Assembly (NCBI GenBank): GCA_002786025.1
Contig: NHNW01000058.1
Span: 248,001-312,000 of the forward strand
DNA: 64,000 bases
Direction: 5' to 3'
From: Zasmidium citrigriseum
Lineage: Eukaryota; Ascomycota; Dothideomycetes; Mycosphaerellales; Mycosphaerellaceae
Made by a program: the position numbers and the translations under genes. The notes beneath the pieces were generated by a model. That model did no database searches and was not told the origin of the DNA. It saw only the letters and a program-made list of their open reading frames with translations. Positions 13,225-26,500 of this stretch are shown here, one piece after another. Every line of letters starts with the position of its first letter. Within the stretch, counting starts at the first letter, position 1.

Positions 13225-14149
13225 GGCCGAGACTTAGAGGTCGCTATACTTATTGCGTTTAAGGATACCCGAAGTACGACAGGAATAGATATATACTAGT
13301 TAGAGCTTAAGCGTAGGCGTATTAAGCCGGTAGAGGGCTAATATAGCAATATTAATAGCGAGACACGTATAGATACGAGACGTAAACGCGTATCGAAGTA
13401 GGTCTACTTAGTACTAACGTTACGTCTCTAAATCTAAAGGATTGTAACTATTTTACTATTATTACCTATTACTATATACCGTATACTACTAGCTATATCG
13501 CTCGGTAGTAATTATAGTTACGCGAGACACGAGAAGATACGATATTATCGTAGTACGAGACCTCCCGTATCGTCTAGTATACCCTCCTTAAGAATTATGT
13601 ATAAATAATAGGAATACCGATATATAGTAAATCGGTAGACGAGTAAGAGATTATATTAAAGGGTCGAGAGATTAGAGTATTACGAATGGACGAGATAATA
13701 AATACGTTGTCTAGGCTATTAATAGGTATTAGTATAAGGTATATCCTATATACGTAGGTCTCTAGCCTTCCGCGACCCTAAACGCGAGTCTCGATATTAG
13801 AAACGCGACTATAGGTCCGGATTACTAGCCTTACCTTAATTAGTAGCTATATTATATATATACCCTTAGTAAGTATTATTAATTAATATTTATACCGTTA
13901 GAAACCGAGTATATACTAACGCCCGCCGAGGCGCGGGCTAGTCCGTATTTTATTAGGCTTTACTTTTCGTATACGGTACGAAACGCGAGTTTCGACTTCG
14001 TATACACGAGATCCGCGTAGCGAAACGCGAACCCTACTACGGTATACCCCGCTATTAACTTCTCCCGCTAAGCGGTACCCGCCGCCTCGCCGTACTATAA
14101 TACCGTATACTAAAATAAATAATAAACGTACCCTTTATACTAGCGACGC
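13225..14149. other. Spacer between ORF-S and helicase relic H2
   Basis: No gene was recognised. The stretch is RIP-mutated and contains CGAAACGCGAG-type cores near 13,978 and 14,018, as do other module borders. Confidence 0.4.
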
Positions 14150-17100
14150 CTTACTCGCTATTTACGCTTTAATATTATTAAATAGTACGTATTCTTCGGC
14201 AATCGCCGCCTATTTAATACTATATACTAACGTCTATTTAGGACCGTAGCGGCTTTACTTAGTAGCGTATATTAGTCGGCGTTAAAATAGGTATACTATA
14301 GGGCTATCTATCCGACATTCCTTAAAAGGACCTAAAGACGTTCCTATATACTAATAGTAATCGAGGTAGACCGCTATACTAGTATCTATTTAACTAGATA
14401 GATAAGTAGTAAAAGCGCGTATACGATATATATAAAGACGTACTCGATCGGAACGTATTACTTAACGTCTCTTCGATACTAGTATAGAGTAATAACCTAC
14501 TAGATACTACTCCTCGGATAGTCGTAGAGAGAGAACTCTATAAGTAGTACCTCGACCTATTCTTCGATAGTAGGAGCCGGGGTCGTATACGACTAACTTA
14601 GCTTTTCGATAGAATATTTATCTAGGACCGTAAGGGTAAGAGATACGAGTTTTAGTAGAAGACGTTAGTCTAGGTATATATAAACTTCGTAAAGGGCTCG
14701 GAGCGCCGGTCGAATAGGAACCTCGATAATAAGTTAGCGAGAGAAGAGTTTCGTAGCCGCTAATAGTCTCGGTCTACTAGTATTACTAGCTAGAGTGCCT
14801 TCTCTCTACGTCGACCTTCTAGCTCTTTATAGTTACGCTTAGAATTCCCGAGTAAGTCCTCTAACTATACTATAAGCGAGTATAGTAGCTCGATTACGCC
14901 GCGCCGTATAATAGATAATATTAGCGACTAAGCTCCGTTACGCCCTAAGAGAGCCCTATATATATACAATCTCGTTATCGTCTCTCTTACCTTCGACTAA
15001 GATAACCGAATCGGCTATACTACTAATAGGGTCGGCGTTAAGTTATTCTATTAGAAGAATATTAGGATATAGACCGCGGCCTTCTTTAATAATAAATGTT
15101 ATCTACGGCGTACTAACTATACTATATACTACTTCGACGACGACGGAGAGCCTATACCCGTACGAAGCGGTACTAATATCGACGCGATAGTAAACGATAT
15201 AAAATCTACTACTAACTTCTATTAAACCCGCGGTAACCTATTAGCCTTCGTAGTACGAGATATAGACGAAGATAGGCTTAATTCCCTATCTATAGAGTAG
15301 CGATTATAGAGGGTAGAATACGTAAAGTATACTAGATCTATTACTCTCTAAGGTTACGAATAGACTAGAGACGTAGCTAACCGATTCCGTAATTATAGAT
15401 AGTTAGCGATAAAGCTCGATCTACTAAAGAAGAAGATATTCGCTTCCGCGAAGAGGGAGGCGGCGAAGGATAACTCTATATTAGTCTAAGGCTATAAGCG
15501 GATAGACTAGTTTCCTAACTATCTCCGTTATACCAAATCCAATATAATACTAAGGCCGTCTATTTAACTATCGCCTTCTTTCGATATAGCTAGTATAGAG
15601 CTACTCGAAGACCCTATCCCTATAGACTAGCTTTCTAGTACGTTTAGTAAATAAACGACTAACTTGTTTAATATCGATAAGCTCGCTTCTATAGTAAAGT
15701 ATAAACTAGATCCCCTTATTATTACCTCCCTAGTAACGCTACTCTATTACTTCGATATAGACTTTTAGTTAAAGAAGGTCTATCCTTTCTTCGGATTCGA
15801 CCTAAACGATACCTACCCTAGGTCTACTATTACCCCTAAAGGATAGACCCTTAGATAAGGACTTCTCCTATTCGAAATCTATACTAGTACCTAGATCCTA
15901 AATCGAATAGCCTACGGCGAGGAGCTTACGATTACTACTATAGACGAAGGTATAGATCGGAGCCGCGTAGATATCGCCGTTATAGACGTTATACGAATAA
16001 ATCGTAAGTAGTATACGTACTCCGAACGCGAGCCGTCTTCGTCGGCTCGTACTAGAGATAATCTACTCGCCTTATTCGATCTCGCTAGGCTTACTACCTA
16101 GCGGCTAGTCGTTCGAGTAGGAGCGACTCTAATAGTAGTCCCGCCTAGTACTACAATACGCTAGGTACGGAAGATTAAGAGGTTTATCGCTAACCTAAAT
16201 CTTATTATCGTCGTCGCGTAAGAGGGTAAGGCGAGCCTAGCTCTAGACTTAGATAATCGCCGAAAGGAGGGTATCTACTATATTAACGATATATTGCGGC
16301 TAGAATACGTTATAGACGAGCTAAAGTAACTTAGTAGTCGTTCTAGACGAGCGGGCAAATAGTGTGTATTAAATATCCGCTCTCTCCTCTAATACGATAG
16401 TATAGTAGATAGAGGACAATAGCTTAACGATATTATTATGCTCGTAGAAAAGAGCCGGCTAAGGAAAGAGATCTATAGCGTAGATAGTTCGAACGGTAAC
16501 GAGTATAGCGGCGATCTACTTACCTAGTAGGGCCTTTACTTCGTAGACGTATTTAATAAGGTCGAAGACGAATTAGGCCGCTTCTAGACTACGATAGGTA
16601 ACCTACCTAGCTAGCCGCCGATATTTTATAGCAGTATATTACTAATCCTATAACTATTTGCTCTATAGCGAGCCGTACTAGTATCTATAGCGCGGTACTT
16701 TATAGTCTAGAATCTAATAGGAACGAAGGAAATATTATCGCTATTCCTTATATAGTCGATAAAGGAGGAGGTCGATTAGCCTATCGTAAAGATAAAAGAT
16801 AACTTAGATCCGTCTATCGTAGAGGCTNATAATAAGATAACGCTCGCGGTATTCTATATTATAGAATAGATAAAAGACTTTATTATCCGTAACTTAGCGA
16901 CGGATATCTAGGATCCTCTAGGCGATAGTTAAGACGCTCGATATATAGAATTCCCGACTAACTCGTACTTTAACTTTATTATACCTATAGGTAAGGAATA
17001 TACTAAGGGTACTTATCGATCCTAGATCGAAGATACGACTAGTACGACGAAGCTATCTAACGATACTATTATACGTAAATAGAATACCGCGTAGTTATAG

Positions 17101-17860
17101 CTAGAGCTAGAAGCGTTACGCTTTAATTATCCTTAACTCGATATAGAGCTCGGTACGTACGTAAGAGACGATATTACCTTAACCGCCTCGCCTAACTCCT
17201 TCTTCTAGTAGTACGTTCTAAACCTCTTATATCGAACTAATATTGCCTCTATCGTTACCGATATCTACTATCGTATCTACTCGTAGATAAACGCTCTTAG
17301 CTTCCCTAAGAAGATTATCTTTATCGCTAACTCGCCCTTTACCTTTCGGATAATATTACGGCTATTTAAGTAGTATATCGAATTAGGCGATAAATTACTA
17401 GTCGATCTAAATAGGTAGTATATATTATTATACGCCGACGACTTTAAGGAAGATATAGAGTAAGTCCGACGGTTTAAGACAGTTTGTCTAGAGAAGCGAG
17501 GCTACTAAGATATACCGTTCCTCCTCTTCGCTAAGGGCCTATACCTCGATAGGGACGACTTCTTCCTACTAGCTAACGTTCTTATTCTACTCGACCGTAC
17601 TAATAGTATAGAGAGAGAGAAGATATAGTATAAGAGACTCTAGTATAGCTAGCCAAGTTAACCGGCTAGAGCTACTAAGTTAATCCGTATAATAAGTAGA
17701 GCGGAGTAGTTTAAGTTCGGTATTATAATAGCCTCTAAGTAAAGCGTTTAGGTAACCGCCGAAGATCTCTTCGAGGAAGACGGTATAGACGTCGACGTAT
17801 AAAAAGCGTATAGCGAATAGTAGGATAGGAGAGAGTAGTTAATATAATAATAGTACGATA
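14150..17860 (+). pseudogene. RIP-degraded helicase-like relic H2 with lost catalytic motifs
   Basis: One frame stays in phase from the RIVVERELYKQY segment (14,521) through 15,943 and 16,546 to about 17,850 when RIP stops are ignored. It aligns by eye with H1 along its length, including FFGFDLNDTYP before the helicase part and GNLPSQPPI after motif II. Both catalytic motifs differ, however. The motif I position (15,943) reads DEGIDRSR where H1 has the GKT loop. The motif II position (16,546) reads DVFNK where H1 has DESYK. C-to-T or G-to-A changes cannot produce these differences, so this copy was probably already unable to hydrolyse ATP before RIP. A single undetermined base (N) lies at 16,828. 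Confidence 0.55.
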
Positions 17861-18019
17861 CGTATATAGTCTACCTTACCCGCGCTTAATAATATTAATA
17901 ACTCCCTAACTATATTACTAATAAGAAACGTACTAGCGTAATACTTAATATATATAGAATCTATAAGAGTAGGACATAATAATACTATATATCGTAGCGG
18001 TAGTATATAATAGTAGGCT

Positions 18020-18302
18020 AAGACGCGAGCTCGAAACGCGAGTATATATAGAATCTCTCCGCGTAGGAGTATAGGCTCTATAAGGTCGCTACCGTCGCTA
18101 AGCGCGGTAGCTATCGACGCGAGCTCGAAACGCGAGTATATATAGAATCTAATAGTATAGGAACGTAGGCCCTACTAGGTCGTTACCGCTATCGAGTATA
18201 GCGGCTATAGACGCGAATAAGAAGCGGAGTATACGCGAGGTCTTTTAGCGCGGGTAGGCTAGCTTCCGCGCTAGTCTATATATACGAAACTCGCGTTTCG
18301 CG
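18020..18302. repeat. Satellite, units of about 94 bp
   Basis: Units start with gacgcgagctcgaaacgcga at 18,022 and 18,116, and a decayed third starts near 18,210. Each contains a taggagta/taggaacg word and a gctacc-type word in the same order as the 93-bp array at 11.8 kb. The array lies between helicase relic H2 and Plavaka relic P1. Confidence 0.75.
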
Positions 18303-18344
18303 TTCGCGCTTCCTTTAGTCGTTAATATAATAATAAATGTTATC

Positions 18345-21300
18345 TTAATTAGCCTAGTACCTCTTTTTAGCTATCGATTACGTATAATATCGTCCAGCCC
18401 AATTATCTATATCGACTATAATAAAAGATTCGACCGCCTTAAGGGTAGACGCCGCTATATCTAGTTATGTCGCCTCGTACGTAAGCTCCTTCGTAAATAA
18501 ACGCCCCGTCCGAATACTATACTCTTACCGCTAGCCCTAGTTCTCGCGATAGTACTACTCCTTAACGATAACGATATAGACGAAGACTAATTAACGTCTT
18601 TCGAGAACGTAGCTAGATCGATAGAGGTAGACGGCTTAGTAAATAAGTATATTACGGCCGAGGGGTATATTAATATATATAGTACTACTAACCTAGTCTA
18701 TAGGCCCGTCTCTATAGAAGAAGTTACTACTATATTAAGATCTAGCCTCTAAGAAGACGAACTCGATTAGGCTTCGGATAAAGCTACTTCTACTACCTCG
18801 ATAAGGACTATATACGGACGATTATCTACTACGAGTAAGCCGAGTAACTACGATATCTAAACGTTTTACGATATTACCTCGCTTAATACTAGTACTCCTC
18901 TTCTAATATAGGTGGACGGCTAACGGTTATAATATATAGAGGCTAACTATCTCTAGAGAATAAGACGTTACTAGACGCCCCGATTACGAGACCTTCGACT
19001 CTAACTTTAACATTATATTCGCTAACTAGTTACTATAGGAGAACATCTCGGGTAGGGCTATTACTAGATTAATATAAGACTAACGCCTAGCTCCTTTATA
19101 TACTACGGTAAGTTAGCGTAATCCGATAGAGTTAAAAGAGAAGATCTAGGGTATAGGTAACCTACTAGCCGCGGTAGTAGGCTTATAGCGGAAGGTAGAT
19201 ATTATAATACCTACGAGTAGGAGTAGTACTAATACTACGTCCTTCTTACTTCGATACTAATATACGCTTAGTATCGTTAAGTTCCTAATAGGCTACCCTA
19301 GATTTAAGGTAGAGCTATAGTATACGCCGTATAGGATAGTATTAAAGCTAAGCGGGTCTCGCGTATACGGCGAGATAGCGTCTAGAGACTAGTAGTAGCG
19401 AACCTAGGTAAAGGTCGGAGTAGACGGTACTACGATTATACTAATTATTATCGCGAGCGACAAAATATAGGTTACTAACTATTAGGGAGACCTTATATCC
19501 TATCCGGTATATATAACGATCGGTAATCTACTAGAGTACGTTCGAAACTCGAATACCCGTCCTATAAGTATACTACTCGCTTAGTTACTAGTAGTAAAGG
19601 ACGGAACTATAGACGAAAAGGTCTAACTCCTCTACGATTATATAAGTATTATATTTAAGCCTATCCGTAAGCTCGGTAGCGGTAACGGGGTTAATATCTA
19701 ATATACCGACGGGCTAACGAGGCGCTACTTCCTAATCGTAGCCGTATTCGCTATCGACTACGAAGAGTAGATTAAAATAGCTAGTATAAAGGCTCGTAAC
19801 TACTACCCTTCGTACTATATCTATCCGAACCTAAGATAGAATCTAGAAGCGTCCGCTCTATAGCGGACTTAGAAGCGAACGGATAGGTAAAGGGAGAGGT
19901 AACGATAGGAAACCTAGGCGATATCGATAGTAGGTATAAACGTTAACGATTAGAAGGTATAGGACGTTTACGATATCGAACTATAGACGTATTCCTTCCC
20001 CTATATTAACGTCTATAAGTCGCTAGCGGTTAATATACTATACTAACTACTAAAAGGCGTTCTAATGTATACGCTCGAGTAGACAATATTAATGCTTACC
20101 GACAAGATACGTACTATAAGTTATAAACGTATTAAACGTTAGCTTCGTACGAACCCCGGTAAGGCTCCTTATAAAGATAAGAATATTATACCGAAGGAGG
20201 TAGTTACGGATATTATCGACTAACGATTCGTAGCTATAACACTATATAAGGACATGAAAGTATTCCGTTACTTCTCTACTATAATATAATAGACTAGTAA
20301 AGAGTAGAAGAGCCTACTTCGATAAATACTTCTAGTATTTGCCCTACTCCTAGCTAAGATTAATTAACCGGAGGCTATTTAGTTTATACGGTCGCTAGTA
20401 GACTTTATCTTACTAGCTATATACTATAGCTACGACGACGATACCTTACGATATATATAGTTAGTACTATACCGAATAAATAGCTTTAAGGACGTCTTCG
20501 CCCTATACCGCCTAGTAGACGAAGACGGCGAAGGGTATTTTAATTTCCCTAAGTTCTATACTATAACCTATTACCCCGATAGTATTAAGGAATTTAGGGC
20601 CGCGCCGGGCCTAGAGACTAGCGTCTTCGAGTACTACTATATTAAGTATATTAAGGTGCCCTTTAAACTTACGAATAAGAAGAGGGGGTAGGAGGATTAG
20701 GTTATAGAGTATAATAAGCGACTACTAAATATATAGGCGGAGCTAGACGAAGGCTACTAGTTCCGTACCCTAACTACTATAGAAGTATAGCTAGAAGTAG
20801 ATCGACCGAATACTCCTATAGCCGCGGTAGATATCCCTAAGGCGTTTAGCTAGCTACGGTCTATATTTCCGAATAGGCGAGAGCGGTAAGTCGATACCTA
20901 GAGAACTATAAGAGAGGCGGAGGAACTATTACCTACCCCTCTTAGTCGCTATTTTAGATAAGTAGTAGCTACGTTCGTCGTAGAAAATCGAGGACGCCTA
21001 CTATATACTAGAACTAATACTACCTATCCGGACCCTAACGCTATCGTTTAAGACGACGAATAGGTATTAGACCTTAGGGTATAGTTCTATGCCTCCGTTA
21101 GGTACTAGAAGAGGATAGGTAAGGCGCGAACGAACCTAGACGTAACGGAACAAGATATTATCCGCTATATACTAAATTAGTAAGGCATACCTAGTAACGA
21201 GAGGTATAATTAGGTATAGGTACACGAGTACTTAGTAACGGAATACGACGACGTCGCCTTCGACGGAATACTACCTACCTAGGTTAGAATAGCTATTATA

Positions 21301-21760
21301 ATCGAAGATAGTAACCGGCGTAAAGGGGGAGACTTAGACGACTCTAACGACTCGGAAGATAATATACTATCCGTATACGGACGAAGTAGACTACTAACGT
21401 ATTCGGGCGTATTCGTTAAGCTCTACTAGCTAAAGACTACCGATAGAAGTATAGATAAGGTATACGGTATAACCGTAGTATAGCGAATACCCTTCGTACT
21501 AGCCCGCGGAAAGCTCTAAGGCCGTCGAATATATAAACTATCCTATCTTCGATATAGTATTTATATAGTACTAGTTAATAAAGCCGAGCCTATAGGTAAT
21601 AAGTTTATTAATAACACCGCCGACTTCGAGACATATAATTAGTTATAGAATACGTTATAGGAGATAGATAACGCGAGGACCGCTTAAGACTATACGCGGA
21701 GGCGGAAGAAAGGTCGCTAGGTACGAAAACACCTAAATACGAGCTAAACGCGAGCTGGAA
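18345..21760 (+). pseudogene. RIP-degraded Plavaka-type transposase relic P1
   Basis: Read through RIP stops, the frame gives VDGQRLQYIE near 18,912 and, after a frame change around 19.1 kb (intron or indel), a continuous frame from about 19,120 to 21,740. The diagnostic part at 19,455-19,700 reads SDKIQVTNYQGD, then YPVYITIGN, then a YTDG segment about 90 residues later. This follows the pattern of fungal Plavaka (CACTA-like) transposases: SDKT.L...G...A.PVYLTIGN, then an ADG segment. The other copy (P2) has the same motifs. The enzyme would have been a DDE-type DNA transposase acting on the element's ends. The family call is from memory of the pattern and should be tested by profile search. 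Confidence 0.6.
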
Positions 21761-21774
21761 TCCGCGTTTAGTAT

Positions 21775-22215
21775 ACGGAACTCGCGTTTAGCTCGCGTTT
21801 CGCCTCCTATTCGCCCTAACCTTAGAGTATATATATTGCTATTCGCTATTATTATTAGTACTAATATTAGACGACTAGTACCGTAAGCTCGCTACGCGAG
21901 CTATCCTCGCCTAGGTACTTATACTTAGAGTAAGTTAACTCGAACTAGACGTAATAGATACCGTAGATGTCGTCGTAGCTATTTAGTAAGTTCTACTTCT
22001 ACTCGGCGACGGCCTTATAGCCCTTAATTGTAACCTTTATAGCGGCGACGGCTAGTAGGAAGGCGGTAGTAGATATCGCGTAGTATTAGAGATTACTAAG
22101 CGACGGGTGTCTATATAGGTACGTAGCTATTACGTAGTATACTTACGGTATTTATACTAAGGTAGATAAAGAGGAAAGGACGAGAGACGCTCTTAAGTAT
22201 ATTACTTATATAAGG
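21775..22215. other. Spacer after P1
   Basis: No gene was recognised. From 21,740 to 21,800 there are inverted CG-rich words (aacgcgagc and gctcgcgtt types). From about 21,870 to 22,200 a short plus-strand stretch may be coding when RIP stops are ignored, but no paralogue was found. Confidence 0.35.
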
Positions 22216-23412
22216 CGAAATCTATATTAACTAATTAGGAGGATTACTACCCTATACCGAGCGAATAGTATATAGGGTAAAGGCGTATAGCCGAACCGCT
22301 CTAATATAGCGTTTCTAGTATAGGGGAAAAGGAGGTATAAGCTCGAGTATCGGCGCTATAGGAGGTCTAGGCTTTCTTTTTTTGCTCCGTTAAGAGAGAT
22401 ATTAACGAGGCTATAAACGATACGATAAACGATCGTTATACGCCTTTAATTTTGTACTCCCCTATACCTCTATTATTTTGCCTTAACGGATACTCTATTA
22501 CACCTCTATAAATAAGTATATCGCCCTCCCTTTTACTAATTATAATACGCTAAATAGGCGATAGAGTAGCGTTAAATAGGCGTAGCTATAGTATAGTTAC
22601 ACCCTACGGGGTAGATAGGCCCGCTACGTCCTTTAATATACGCTTCTTCGACCTAGTCTACCGTCCCTTTTTTTGTACTTTTATACTATAGAAGGACTTC
22701 TTTTTATAATAGAGTAGCTACTAATTATAGTATAAAATCGATTTAAATATATCGCCCTCTAATTAGGTATAAGTAGGCTACCGCTAGCACTTTATTATAT
22801 CGATAACGGCGTAGATAGCCTAGTCGTCGCGGTTAATTACAATCTAATAGTATAGATACGTACTATTAAAATAGGTATATAGCGTCTAGGCCTATACTAT
22901 AGCGTAAGTCTATACTATTAGATTATAATAGCCCGCGATTACTAGGCTATCTATACTATTATCGATATTATAAAGTACTAACTATAGCCTACTTATATCT
23001 AATTAATAGCCTTTTTTTTTGGACTACTTAGCTAAAAAGGTAGATAATCGACCGAGTTCTTTTTGTACTACTAACCGACTTCTTCTTCTACGAGGTAGAA
23101 TACTAATATAGCCGATTAGTAAAAAGAAATACTATTAGCCTACTAGGATACCTTCGAGATACGAGCGTCTAGATCCTCCGAACACCCGTACCTCTTACGG
23201 TCGGTTATACGTTTCGTCTATAGGTAGAGCCTTATAGTCTTATAGTACTAGACGCTAGTATAACTATTTCGATAAGTCTATCTATATCGACGAAACGAAT
23301 AACCGACCGTAAGAGGCTTAGGGTCTTAGAGTACCTAGACGCTCGTAGTTATCGCTATAACCTTATAGGCTAATTAGTAGACGAGAGACTATAAATGTAG
23401 ATATATATTTAA
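22216..23412. repeat. 1.2 kb palindrome-rich repeat R, copy 1
   Basis: This segment is nearly identical, in the same orientation, to 39,769-40,960. It contains two large foldbacks. The first, around 22,745-23,020, includes the perfect 17-base arms aatctaatagtatagat (22,841) and tctatactattagatta (22,909). The second, around 23,105-23,395, has 28-base arms at 23,191-23,218 and 23,289-23,316 with one mismatch, plus outer 12-base arms at 23,161 and 23,335. No coding capacity was seen. It follows Plavaka relic P1. It may be a non-autonomous element or the end of the larger unit. Confidence 0.85.
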
Positions 23413-23567
23413 AAGCGGTCTATTAGCCTCTACTTTAAGTAGGTAGGAGTTATATAGATAAACGCGAGCGAAACGCGAGTTCCGCTAGTAGATACGAGTT
23501 ACGCGAGCTACTCGTACCTACTCGTATCTACTCGTCTAACTCGTCCAACTCGTCCAACTTACGTTTT

Positions 23568-23583
23568 TAGTTTTCTAGACGAA
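23568..23583. repeat. Left inverted terminus of the RT element
   Basis: The 16 bases tagttttctagacgaa are the exact reverse complement of 29,815-29,830. They flank the RT/RNase H relic precisely: on the minus strand the coding part ends with an LSR segment only about ten codons before this terminus. Confidence 0.65.
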
Positions 23584-26500
23584 ATCGTCCTCGATAATCT
23601 ATTAGTAGCTATGTTCCGTTTCCCCTTAATATATTTAATCTCGATATTTAGGCGGCGGAGCCGCTCTAGCTACCTAAAAAAAATGTCGGCGTAGTTATTC
23701 CCCTATAGGAAGCTAGTAAGTAGTTTATAATCTATCTAGATAATTAAGGTATATAAGCTACTTAGTATATAGATATACTTCTCTATAAAGGTTACTATAG
23801 CCTTAAGCTCTCGTTTATAGGTATCGTAGTTCCTCTCCGTCTAGGAGAAGGTAAAGGAGTTATAGAGGAGTAGTATAAACTTATCTCCCTACCGCTATTA
23901 TATAAAGTATCTAGCTACGAACTTAGATATATCTACGAATATTTCTACTAGATTCGCTAGGTCCTATCTATAGAGTAGAGTAGCCGTTACTACTTTATTC
24001 TTAATTATAGTAAAAGATAATTCTTCTAGCTTACCCTATTTCTATTCGTTATTCCTAGTTAGCCTAGTTAATAGTCTAGCGAGTTCCGCGTAGTTTCGGA
24101 TCTATTAGCGTATTATAATCGCTATACCTAGGAATCCGCGTATATTAGTCTAGTTCTATAGTATTAGCTAGTTAAGGATCCTTCTAATACGTTTGGGCTT
24201 AGGATAGATCCTACCTCTAACCTAATAGATTTCTCCTAGCGCTAATATCTCTATTATACCGATCTTAATCTTATCGAATAAGAGTTTTAGGCCTACCTAT
24301 TAGAGTCGTAGGAGTAGGTAGTTATAAATAAAGTTCTATTATATATCCTATATTATATAAGTAGTAAATATATTATCGATATAGAACGTTATATCTAGTA
24401 GGTATTCTAGCCTAAGAGTATTATATAAAAAGGATAGCTCCGGGTTTAGGCCTAATAGGGCTCTAAATGCGATATTCCCTAACTCGTTTATAGTAAATAA
24501 TAATAATCGTACTCCTTAGGCTATACGGGTTAGTTATAATTATCCGATTCTAGGGACGCTAAACGTAAGGTAGTACTAGTCGTCTAGGTGTATTTCGACT
24601 ATCTAGTATACGTTCTTTAGGTCGAATTACGAGAAGCTATTATAGGTTAGTAGGCTTAGGAATATATATACGTCCCTCGAGAGTTATATCTAATTTCTAG
24701 AAGGTTCTTCCTATATATAGTAGTAGTTAAAGGTAAGGCGTAGAATATCCTTACCTAGTTTCTTAACGAGGATAGAATTAGCTCCCTATTATAATAATCT
24801 TCCGTTAGCTTAAATTATTCTTTCGAATATTCCTAACTCTATTCTATCGAGAGCGAATTTTCGGTACTACTACTCCTTATCTCGTACTATTATATATACC
24901 TTAGCCTTATAAACTAGGGTACCCTCCCTAATACGTATTCTATATTAGAGAAGATATATCGGGGGTCTAAGGGTTTCTAGGCCGGTTAATTCGAGTTCGC
25001 GGTACGTCTATAATATACGTAGTACTTCTACCCTCTAGTTTTCTAGTATAACTAGTCTAAGGATAATACCCTTCTCGTCTACCTACTCTTCTAGCTCCTT
25101 CCTACCTTTACTATAGTCGATACTTAACCTCTCTACTAGTTTCGAGTTAGGTATAGAGCCTAGGCTTCTAGTTTCCGTATAATTTATATCGACCTCGAGG
25201 TAGTATAAGTATTTAACGTAGGTATAGTTAGTCTCGTATCTATAGGGTAGGCCTTCTCCCTTCTCTCTACCTTATAGTTTAGGGCTCCTAACCTAGATAT
25301 ACTCTTAGGATATCGTATATATATCGGTTATAGAGATTATTCTTACTTAGGTAGCAGTATCCTATACTAACGAGCTCTAGTATATAGTAATTTACCCGGC
25401 TTCTTTTAGGTAAGTCCTAATCCTTACTCCTCCTCTTTTTCTTCTTATACTCTACCTTATCCCTAAGGGTCTATACTCTTCTACTTTAGGTTCCTCTTCT
25501 AACTCTTCTAAGGTAAGCTTACTCCCTTCCTACTATACCTCTCTCCTTACTTTTCCGTATTTTAAGTATACTATCCTAGGTATTCGTATCTTATATTTTA
25601 TATACTATACTACTACCTTTACTACTCGGACTCGGACTAGCTACTATTACTCGAACCTTTTTAGGTCCTACTTAGGACCGCTTAAAAATCCGATTCTAAT
25701 TCCTTAGAACCTAAGTAGTCCTTATCCTCTTCCTCTAGGTTATCGTCCGCTTCGCTCTCGTTACTATCTAGTAGTTCCTCTACCTCCTCGCTACTCTTAT
25801 TATCGTTACTCTCTTCTTCTTCGCTTTCTTCGTCGTCGTCTTTATCCGCGTTAGGAGTACGACTCTTCGTAAGTAGCTTTAGCTTTTATAAGATAGGTTC
25901 TCTTCCGACTACCCTAATAGTAACTCGATCCTCTCCTTAGCTTTTATCTTCGATCTCTATAGACCTCGAGTATATAAGGATCTCTACCCTTACTTCGTCT
26001 AGGTATAGCACCCTAAGTAATAAAGAAATACCTCGAGAGTTAACGTTACTTTCTATAGAGTACGTAAGTACCTATACTTTACGCTAAATTCCCTAGACTA
26101 TAATATATAGAATCGCGAAGTATATAAGGTTAGATAAGCTCCTATCTACTACTATTATCTAGATAGGTAGTATACGGAGCTTACTTACTAGTAGAAGTTT
26201 TAGTCCTAGGCGTAATACTAGGTATAGGTAGATAAGATTAATATTGGAACCTTAGTCTATAACTACGGAGTTACGATCGAGAGCGAGTATTCTATTCGCC
26301 CCGATCTTCTAGACTTTTACTAGGAGGCTAAATACTTAGTAGGTCTAGTCCTCCTTACTAAATCTCTCGACCTATACTATAATATCTACGTATAGTTTTA
26401 CCTCTTCTTAGGATAGGGGTATCTTAATATTAACCTTACTAACTATAACTATCTTCTTCCTACGCCTTTTCTACTACTATATAGTAAGTAAGCGCTTTAC

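Noticed and set aside
22216..23412. Repeat R as a CRISPR array or telomere-like repeat
   Set aside because: There are no regularly spaced identical repeats with unique spacers and no TTAGGG-type units; the structure is two foldbacks.
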